From Cristatella mucedo (lineage: Eukaryota > Bryozoa > Phylactolaemata > Cristatellidae), in contig WPIO01000030.1 in assembly GCA_009760855.2 (NCBI GenBank), positions 3,488,001 to 3,552,000 of the forward strand: DNA of 64,000 nt, written 5' to 3'. Below the pieces are notes generated by a model, which was not told the DNA's origin, did no database searches, and worked only from the letters and a program-made list of their open reading frames with translations. Made by a program: the position numbers and the translations under genes. Below are positions 32,198 to 43,151 of this stretch, in pieces; within the stretch, counting starts at the first letter, position 1; each line of letters begins with the position of its first letter.

Positions 32198-32282
32198 ATG
32201 CCTACCGAAGACGAGCCATTGATTCTCAGCAGTGGGGAAAGTGCATCTGGTAGAAGCATCGGAAATGTACAGAAGACCCCCG
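32198..32282 (+). CDS. SLC38A7: SLC38A7-like exon 1
   Basis: Residues 1-28 plus one base (phase 1 donor G|GTAAGC). Encodes MPTEDEPLILSSGESASG and on to NVQKTP, a polar cytosolic N-terminus. An acidic EPLIL-type stretch resembles a dileucine-like lysosomal sorting signal (inference). Confidence 0.88.
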
Positions 32283-35200
32283 GTAAGCCTTGCCTAGAGT
32301 AAGCCAAAGGTGCTTGCGCCGCTAGTCAGCGCAATTAGAGGCCGCGGAAACTGCCGCCGTCTCCAGCCGGATTGATGCTAATAAAAACAAGACATCTGTA
32401 TAGCATCCTAAGAGAAATAAATGGCCTTCTAAGCAATTTAATTTTTATGGAAGGAAGTAATTCGTTGCCTTGCGATAAACATTTACATTGTCAGCACGCA
32501 TATGCACACAAGGACAAGCGCTAAACGAAGAAACGCCCCGAAGAACAGGTGGGATTTTAGCTTCTTTTTGAATGTTATCAAGTCAGGGGATGTCGTGAAA
32601 TCAGTCGGGAGTCAGTAATAAGCTTTTTTTTGTTGGAGCTTTTCGAATTTCTCTTGATGCTTCTGTTGTTGCATGTCGCCAAGTGAACAAATACGCGTTT
32701 ACCGTAGGTAAATACTGTCTTACTTTAGTTGGTTCCATTCGAGCCAGTTGAGTCAAGATGTCGCAGATGAGTAGAATTAATGTCTCTATTTGCTTTGGTG
32801 GCCTGTGAATGGCAGCTGCGCCTGATTGAGTATGGAAACACGTTACGAAAGCGCTTTGAGGTTTGTGAAGATCAGAATCGGAAGTGTAATGTTTCAGCAT
32901 GACGAAATAGCGAACGCACACCCGTATTCTAAAGCCGTGAATGCTTAGAGCACCATTTCTAATTGCATCGGGGTAAAGATGGCGCTTACTTGGCTGCCTG
33001 GCCAATACGTTAACGATACAAAGCTTGCGGGAATGTTTCGGCATATACGAGACACCGCTTGTAAGTTCTTGTGGATACGGGATAGAAGACTTCATCCACC
33101 CAATTCAAACTGAAGACACGTCATACGGGGAAAGTGTCCGTATGAAAGAGTGCATACGTCTTTCCCACGCGAGATTTTTTACCAGAGAGCCACCCAGATA
33201 ACTTAGAAATGCCTTACTACATTAAAATCACAACAATTAAAGATTAACTTATTCAACAGGACCAAAAGACAAGTAAGCAGGAGGAGTCGAGCGTCTTTCA
33301 ACCGGTACTATATAATTCATTCATTTGTATAGAACCCTAAGAGAACTTAATCTATATTTAGGTGCTTCACATATGCCTCCAGGCTCGAGCCCACGATCTC
33401 AGCCAGACCTTGGTCGGGGCGAATACCTTAACCGCTGGACCAAACCAGCTCCCGGTACTATCGCTGCAGGACCAAAGCCAGCGGCATTTCGAGAAGTGTG
33501 CCCTTACAGTTGGGTTAAATATAGTTGCAGTGTTATTCGGTAGGCATCCAGTGCTGCTCATTTGGTGATAGTTCTGTGGCATATAGTCACTTACTCAGCA
33601 GAGCAAACAAGCCACCTCGACCTGCTGCAGCAAAGATCCTTCTTTTACATCTCGAACCGGATTGTTTTTATCATTGATGAAAGGAAATTGACTTAGTGAC
33701 ACAGCTCGGTGCTTGCGATTCGCAATATTAGTGCATCTGGGGAAGCTCTAAGTGTGTTCTTTTAGGATGTGCAGTGTGAGTTGATGCTAGTTTTCTACTG
33801 CATCTGAGTAAATGTAATACTCAGAGTAGGCACGTCTTTCTTACTTGTCTTTTCTGCTACCTTCCTATACTATTTTCCTCATTGTTGTGACTGGCTGGTT
33901 AGTCAGCTTCATCTTTTGATTTGATGCAGGCCATTTCAACCTTGATGTAGACCCCTTATGGCTGCTGATAGCAGCTTGACATGCTTTACACCGTCCCTTG
34001 CAGACGCACGTGCTATATGACATGCTCCTGAGGCTGCCAATTTCGAGACGCCCTTTATCAGCATGCTTAAAGCTTGCATGTCGGTCAGCTCGGTCGGTGG
34101 CATAAGATTAGATATGCGGTTCAGCTTTGCATTTCCACGGAGACCTCTGCAGCTGCCTTGAAGAGAATCTGGTAGATCTTAAAAGGTATTTGCTACTTTG
34201 AAGGTCCCTCGGACCCCAGTAGCAGTGTGTCTACAAAGTACACGTGTTGGAATGCCATCATCTTTGCCTATATTTGCCTGGGTCTTATGAAGGCAACGTT
34301 AGAATGTGCTGGCACCATATACTGATTTGTTAACGTTAGCTATTGACGATGACGATGCTAAACTCTCACTGTTAGGCCTATGTCTTTAGGTTGGTCGCAT
34401 TGACCGCATTGCCTGTTCTTTCAGGATCTCAGTCTTCGGGTTCGGAGTGGTATGCCGCTACGTTTATGGTTATCAACGCTGCATTGGGAGCAGGCCTGCT
34501 CGAGTTCCCTTATGCAGTCAACGTGGCTGGTGGAGTCGCTGTAGCTCTGTCGGTCCAAGCGGTGAGCTTCACTGCTCTCCTGTCACGGTCATGTGTGCAG
34601 ACACGTGTGTCGATGCACGTCGAGGTTGCACGTGTGTCGACCTATGCAAGCGTCCGTGCTTGTGGGCACAGCTGATCGGCTGCTGCTGCCAATCATAACT
34701 AACATAATAAATGTGTCCTCAGCCTCAGGTTTTGTCCCAGGCCCAATTTCAAAAAGGCTATTGTTAGACAACTAATTAAGAAAGCAACGCAAGACCAAGA
34801 GAACTAAAATGCAACTTTTTCCACGTATCCCCACTGTCGTTCCTGTGTAAGGCACTCGAACAAATAGTGTAGAACCAATATAACTCCTAAATTAAAACTT
34901 TAAACCTAGGTAGTAAGTTCTGATAAGGTTTTATAGCTAATCGCTCCACAGAGTCAGCATTGCTTCGGGTGTATAACGACTTTCTTAGGAATCTGGACCC
35001 GGGTAAAGTCTCTCTGCTTGTTTTGTTTGATCTTTTGGCAGCACTTGAATCTATTGACAAAGTCCTTTTCGAGCGTTTCTTTCACATCACCACTGGCATC
35101 ACTGGCACGTCTATGCTGCGATGGTTTAGGTTTTATCTCAATGGGAGACTTCAGAGAATTGATGTAAATGGGCAAATATCATCCAAGGAGCCATCAAAGT

Positions 35201-38200
35201 ACAAGTTACCCAAGGGCTCTGTGCTTGGTTAGCTTCTTTTAACAATTTATGCTCTTCCTCTTGCCGATGTTATGCCACATACGGTCTAGGCTTTCACTTC
35301 TATTAAGATGACACCCAGTTTTACTTTTGCTTTGATCTCTCTCAGCACTCAAGCACAGCGCATTCACTCAACTCCCTTGCTGCATGTATTGCTGACATCC
35401 GCACATGGACAGAAGCAAACTTTCTCAAATTGAATGAGGATACAATAAATTACTGGGAATAGGAAAGCAGTGACTCAGAAATTGAAAAACTTATCGCTCA
35501 GAATCGATTCTGTCTGCATATCTCCTGTTGCATCTGCACAAAATCTAGGTGTCTGGTTCCGAAATGACCTTCCACTAGACGAACAGATCAGCTCCACAGT
35601 CAATAATACTAGTTTTGGCGACATAACATTAATAAAACTCGGTCCTGCTTAAGCAGGGATACTACATCCAAATTGGTTCACGCATTTGTGACATCCTGTC
35701 TCGACTTCTGCACCTTACTGCTTGCTGGTTTATGGGCTTGGCAATTAGCACTTTTAGTAGTTGCAAAACTCGGTAGCTAAGCTTGACTGCCATGAGCGGT
35801 GCAGTTGCCACATCGCACCTCTTCTAGCTGGCATGCACGGACTCCCAGTCAAGTAGTGGATCGACTTCAAGGTTCTGTCATTCACTTTTTCGTCTTTTCA
35901 TTCTCTGGCTTCAGCCTACCTATCAGAACTACTCCCCAACTGGCTAAACATTGTACCACCCACTTCTTACGAACTTCCACTCCTTTGCAAACCGCTCATT
36001 TAGTTCAAATTCTCCAAAAGTCTAGAATCCAATTCTGACTGACGTCAGGACATCCCCTGACTTGACAAGATTAAAAACAAGCTAAGCGCAGCTGTTTGTA
36101 AAAGCATCTAGTAGGTTATTGTGATTCGTCCTTTGTGTGGTTATGCGTGTAATGTAATGTATATCCGTATGTAAAGCCACAAAGCCACACAAATCTAGGT
36201 AGATTGGTGTACATGCATGAAGCTTGTTAAGATGCATGCTTGTGACTTTTAAAATGCCTTTTCAGTTTAGCTTTGTACCTTGTAAATTCCGTAACTTGGA
36301 CCATACCTTACGTATCACAGTGAAATTTGAAGTGTGAGTTCATCTCTTCTAGTTTAACACGGGGCTATTATTATTTCTAGTTTTGGTCGGATAGGTTTTG
36401 CTATTTATTACAATGATTACAGAAAATAATACTCCACGACATTGATGACACGTATAGCCAAACCTATTGCTTGGTTAGTGCCAGCATACACGTCATTAGC
36501 ATGCATAAGTACTCCAAAGGCATTCGCAGGGGCCGAATATTTTAGTAATCTGTGAGGGAATTGCATCTATCACCTATAGTCAGTAGAGAGAATGTGAGCT
36601 TATGTACGGATGACCCTTATTGCTGTTCTCCTGTATGAGCACTCGGCTTTCGAGCCCACTGCTTAAGGTGCTGAATTAGTCCAGGCTCCACCTAGCTGGT
36701 TCAAGTTTACTTTAATAAGCCACGAGCAATGCAGAACTGGTTTGTAGCATTGTGCTGTACCGCGGCAGCGAGACCTTTCTGATTCTCCCAGGGGCTCGTC
36801 GTGTGTGTGGCCACATCGCTGATGCTGCTTGCATACTGCTCGGAATTCAACAAAAGCAGTACCTACCCAGCCGTGCTTCTGACAGTTTGCGGAAAGAAAG
36901 CTGAGATCGCCTGCGCTGTGTGCATAATCCTCTATGCTTTTGGCACATGTGTAACATTTCTTATCATAATTGGTGATCAGTTGGGCCAATGTAAGTACAT
37001 CACACCCCTTTTGCCGAATCCTTGCTCCGACTTGCCCTCTTTGATGAAATGCTACACTATCATGCTTGCCGATCTGGCTGACTTTGCACTAGTCTGACTA
37101 AGCAAAATGTACCTCCTTGCCTTTATAGCATATTCTTAATGTAGACGTCAATCTAGCCAGGACTACTAATCGCAAGCTGTAAAAGTATAAAACAGATAAT
37201 AATAATAATAATAATAAAAAAAGTATAAAACAGATCAGGACTGACTAACCATCGACTAGCATGAGAGACTATTGAAGACCGTACCAATCCACCCTAGCTA
37301 CGTTCAGTTCAGCTTATATGAGAACAAATTGAGATCACGGATACCATCCAAAAGTGCTGATGTTGAATGTAAAATCAAAACATCTGTTTTTCTACTCCCA
37401 GGTCAGCTTTGCACCCTTCGTTCCCTATAGCTATCTAGCAGATCATTTTTGTAGCTTCATTGTTCCAAGATAGACAAGATAAGAGCTAGCATCCTCCCTG
37501 GAGTCTTCAACACCAGTTTCTTACTATTTCTACTTGCAAGCCTGCCTATTTTGACCTCTCCTGCTTCAGCATCACAGGCATTGCACTCTAGTGGAACAGG
37601 TTTTATCTTAGTGGGAGATTCAGAAAGTAGATGTCAAAGGGCAACAGTCATCGTATAAAATAATTGATGCCCGCCGGATCTGTTCCAGAACCACTTATTT
37701 TCACAATTTGTATTCTCCCTCTTGGCAATTCTTTCACCGAGCACAATTTAGGCTTTCGTTTTATGCAGAGCATGTGCAGCTTATTTGGGCTTTGATCCCT
37801 TTGGGCTTTGATCCCATTCCAGTAAGTAAGTCGAACTCTTTAAACTCCTTTGCATCATTTATTGCTGCCAGTTGCACTTGGATGGGAGCAAAATTTCTCA
37901 AACTGGATGCCGATTAACCAATTTATAATTAGCAAACATTTATAAATATAATTCATTTATATAGCGCCCAAGAGAACTTAATCTCTATTCAGGCACTTCA
38001 CATATGCCTCCGGGCTCGAGCCCACGACCTCAGTCAGACCTTAAGCAGGGCGAGCACCTTAACCACTAGACCAAACCAGCAAGAAAGTCTGACCCAAACG
38101 TTCCGAGACAGCATATTTCCTCTAGTTCTGCACACTAGCTATGCATCTTGTTCCAAAATGACATCACCATTGGACGACATCAGCTCCACAGTTACATCTG

Positions 38201-39371
38201 CCTACTTTGAGCTAAACAGCATTGGAAAAATTTAGACTTGCTTAGAGAAAGATACCACAACCCAGATAATTCAAGCATTTGCAGCTCCTGTCTAGACTTC
38301 CATAATTTAGTACTTGCAGGTCTTCATGTCTGTGTCAAAAGGTGCTTGCGGCTAGTACAGAACACTGCAGCTATTGGTGTATGTCTTTCGTGCCACACTA
38401 CCTACACCACTTCTCATCGATCTGCTGACACTGTGCATGCTGCCACTAACCACACTTACATGCTGACCCTGTGCCTATCACCCCTAACCGTGTTATTTTG
38501 TTTGTTGATTGGGCATTGTACTACTAATAATTCAATCATGCCTCCTGTGCTACAAATGTAAAGCGCCTAGAAAGAGATTGAGTTGAGAGTGCTTTATCAA
38601 GTGTATTATTATCATTATTGTCCATTTTTGCTCCACTATCAAGCAGCACATCCAAGTTAAAGTTCTGTCACTTTATTACATACCTTTTTTCATTTGCTCC
38701 GGCCTGCCTATTCGAAGTACTTCCCAATCAAACTAGGCATCGAACAACCTGCTGTCCTGCCTTAATTCGTTTTACTGTACATTGAACCAAACTCAAATCT
38801 TTTGGAGACCGTGCCTTTGGTTCCTATGCTCTCTAAGCCTAGAGCTCACTCTTGACTGACGTCGTGATACCCCCCCACCGACTTGATGGCATTTAAAAAG
38901 AAGCTAAAATACTGCCTGTTCGTTATACCCTTTATTGGGTTCGTCTGAAATTCCTCTGCGTGCTTGTATGTGCTGAAAGTGTGCATGCCATCACCAACCA
39001 ATTGACACTCTTCATTTGCAGCATGCGTTTAGTGTCTAGAAAAAGATTTCGTTTTCTTAGTGTGATTTATCTATTGTCTACCCAACTTCCTCTCTTTCTC
39101 TTTCTGTCTTTGTCTTTTTCTATTTCCCTACTTTTCGGTTTGTCTTTCTCTATCTGTCTCTCTCTCTGTCTGTTTCTCTTTTGTATCTCTCTTTCTTGAC
39201 CTCTATCTCTCTGTTTGTGCCTGTATATTTGTCAATTTATCTATTTTTTCTGTCTCTCTCGGCATGCCTTTTTCTGTTTTATTGTCTGTGTCTCTTTTTC
39301 TTGGTCCCAGTATATCCCCACCCGTGTCTCTCTGTTTGTATGTCCGTCTGTTGTTTCACTTCTTTCTTTGT

Positions 39372-39461
<90 letters not shown>

Positions 39462-42400
39462 GTGATCATCTTACTTCCTCTCCTTTGTCTGCTTACCAAT
39501 TTATTAGAGTGGCGTGCATCTGTACTGCAGCTGTAGCTGTCTGCCAGGCATACTGTGCTGCTGCTGTTACCATAGTGCAAATACCTTGTTGGGTTGCAGT
39601 TTTCGTCTTCGTCTACGGTGATGATTACTGCCAGCATTGGTACATGAGCCGTGCATTTGCCATGTCTGTGTCATCAGTGGTCATCATTTTGCCTCTCTGC
39701 TTTCCGAGAAGGATTGACTTTCTGAAGTACACGAGGTCAGTTCACCCTTCGAATTTCTCTATTTTGGCTGAGATTCTCCTGGGGGGGGGGGGTATCCATG
39801 AACTGCTTTAGGAGGCTGAAGGAGCACTTAACAGTTACGTGCTTGAGCCAGCCTATCATAACAGTTGATTTGCTATTCTTGTTATATGCTTGCCCTGCCA
39901 AAAATCCCCTCGGAACTCGGGCTGTTTTGGTTTTACATGCTCACATGGGATATCTTGCAAACACTCACCTGCTGAGCATTGTGGGGTGGAGGCCACTTGC
40001 ACTTGCCTTCATCTCTCAACTTCTGTGTTCTGTAGCTTTTTAGGAGTCCTAGCCGTGATGTATGTGGTTGGTCTGATAACAGCAAAGTACTTCATTGGCC
40101 CGAACAACCCTGGGCACATCAAGACTCGGTAAGCCTTTGTTGGCCATTGCTGGCATTACTGCTATGTGCTATTTGCGCTGCTACTCACCTGCTTTTAGTG
40201 AGTTAGATCGGTTGGTTTGCTTATAGTTTCGGAAAAGCAGCCAGGATGATTATAATCACTAAAACAAAATTACACACAGACCCAGGAAATGGTGTAACGA
40301 ACAGGTGGATTTTAGCTGATTTTCTAATGACAAGTCCGGGGATGTCGTGACGTCTGTCTGAAGTGAGTTCCAGGTTCTCTCAAGCATGCAAACAGGTTCA
40401 CGGCCTTCAAAGGACTTGGGAATGTCTAGAGGTCCAGCTAAACATCCTGAGTCAGAAGAGAAGGTGGTACGATGCCTACCTATTATGTGTCAGTTGGAAT
40501 ATTTGCTACACACGAACCGAGCCGAGCCGAAGAGTTTTGCACCGACTGTGTCTTTTTACACGTGTCAGAGGACCTTCGAGACGGGATGTCACGAATGCAA
40601 GGATCTACCAAGATTTGGTATGCCTGTTTAATCAGTCCTGAATTTTGCAATATAGCATAGCTGAAAATATGTAGACTTGACTGTGGAGCTGATGTCATCG
40701 TCAGTAAGAGGCTACTTTAGAACATGATATCCAGATTTCGTGTTGATGCAACAGGAGTTGTGCTGACGGAGCCCATTTTGAGGAGTAGTTTTCTAAGTTT
40801 TAAGTAAGACTAGGTTTTTCCATCACTAGAAAGTTGGTTTTATCCTAATTCAATTTAAGAAAGTTTTCTTCCGTCTGAGTGCAAGTGTCAGCAATGGATC
40901 TAGCAAGGCAGTTTTAAGAATTCGACATGCTGGAAGGCAGGCTGGGATCAAAGCACGTGTACAGCAAGCAGTGTCATCCATATGAAATGAAAGCCTAGAC
41001 TGCTCTTGGCATCGGCAAGAGAGAGAGTCTACCTTGGGACAGTTGTGGGCGAAGCACAGCTATTGGACTCCACGTACTTTAGAGGCTCCTCTGATGACCG
41101 TTTTCCAGTGACACCAATGCTCTGTTGCCTCAGACAGTTTTTAAACCCTTGTAGTAGAATGCCACTGGTGCCCTGGCAAGACGAGAGACAATCAAGAGGG
41201 GCTTGATAGTCAGTAGTATCAAGCACGGCCGAAAGATCAAGAAAAAAGCGTTCCTGAAGATTTTTTAACGCCGACAGCAGTGCTGACTATATAGAGTGGT
41301 TTGCTTTGAAACCTGATTGATCTGAGCTTACTTGCTAGGTCTGGTGTTTTGATATAAGACCTTGGTTATTTTGCCGTACTTAGTTATTTTGCTTCATTCA
41401 ATGTCTGTGATTGGAATGGCAGTAGGAGGATATCTAGAAGTTGCTTAAGTTCTCTTGTCATGGTTTTGCTTAGTTAACGAATCTCCTAACAGCCGTTTCG
41501 AAATGTGCTGGGACAAGACCAGAGGGTAAGGATATATTTATAAAGTTCATTATGCAAGGTAGCATCAGCATATTCATGTATTTTAGGAGGACAGCTGGTA
41601 TAATGTCTAGATGGGTTAGTAGTTTCTTAGACTGGGTGAGAAACATTGAGATGAGGTCACTAGTAGCAGGTTTGATGGTCGACATTGAGGTGCTGCACAT
41701 AATTGAGAGAGAAGTTCAATGGGAATGTTACATGGCGATGGATTCTCTGATCTTATCATTCTTGCTGACTAAGATGCTAGTAAGGCGATCTGCTAGAGCG
41801 TCACTAGAAGCATTACATAATGTGCTGACATGGTGGCGATTGAGGAGATGGTTGACGGTTGACATCATTTTTAAAATGTACATCTGCTAAACTTAGCCCT
41901 TACTAGATTGGACTGTTATGATCTACAATAGTGCTCGTATGACAGTTGATTGATAGTCAGTCCTGATCTTTATTCTGTGGAAAGGGACCTCTGGTCGACT
42001 GCCGTCCAGCTGCACCGAGTTTCCGTCGCCTTTGGTCGCATCATAGGACGTTGTCCACAACTGGGAATTTCTTTTGTAGGCCAGACCAGTTTATGGACGT
42101 ATTTGCTGTTGTTCCTTCCATATTCTTCAGCTACCAGGTATGGGCCTAGTTTTCAGGCCTCAGTCATACCAGTGTGTACGTGTTTCTATGTGCATACCGT
42201 GGATATTCCATGGTCTATGCTAGAAAGATGCCTGCAATAGCACTGGCCTGCATAGTAGACTTTTTTTTGCTGCTGACTACTGTTTGTTGTATGATCAAAT
42301 TTGATTCCCCAGTTTCCCATGTTTGTTGAGGTCAGTGATTTGGAACTAATTTGGCCATTAGTTTTTAGGAAGTCACGAGTTCAATTTCATAGGCCGACAC

Positions 42401-42534
42401 TGCTCGGTCTTTCATTTTGGTGTCACAATTTCCATTGGAATTGAATTGTGCTTTGTAAATCTGGCTAATCGGTCAGTCATATACACATACAGTTATACAG
42501 CATATATAAGAAGTCATATGCTCATCACCTATTC

Positions 42535-42583
<49 letters not shown>

Positions 42584-43101
42584 CACATACACAGACAAAC
42601 ACACACAACACACAGCATGGAGCAGAGTAAATGCAGAGCACTATATATATATATTTTTTATTCTTCTTGTATGTCCTTATAGCACCTTGACTGAGGCACC
42701 AGCTAGATGGTAGTGTTGTTTCTCAGTAGGAAATGGTGCATGGCAGTCATCTCTGCAACAATCGTTTGACTGACAACATGATCGGGTTTATTTTGCAGTG
42801 CCACGTCAGTATTGTTCCTATATATTCATGCCTGAAGGATAGAAACCTAAAGAATTTCGCAAAAACTATCTCAGTGGCTTTGCTTATTTGCATCCTTGCC
42901 TATACGGGAGCTGCCAGCTTCGGCTTCTATGCATTTGGCGACAAGGTTGACCCCGACATTTTAAAGTCGTACACGCCGACGAATGACGTGGTCATAGCCG
43001 TGTTTATGATCGCAGCCAAGACCTATTCGACCTACCCTATTCTTTGTTTCTGTGGCAGGTATGCTGGGCAAATCTCATGCAGGGGCAGTATTGTAGCCAT
43101 G

Positions 43102-43151
<50 letters not shown>

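Noticed and set aside
41950-42080. Frame with DLWSTAVQLHRVSVAFG considered as the missing SLC38A7-like exon 6
   Set aside because: It resembles W...FG spacing only loosely and has no splice sites in phase. The 58-base exon at 42080-42137 fits motif, phase and splice signals.
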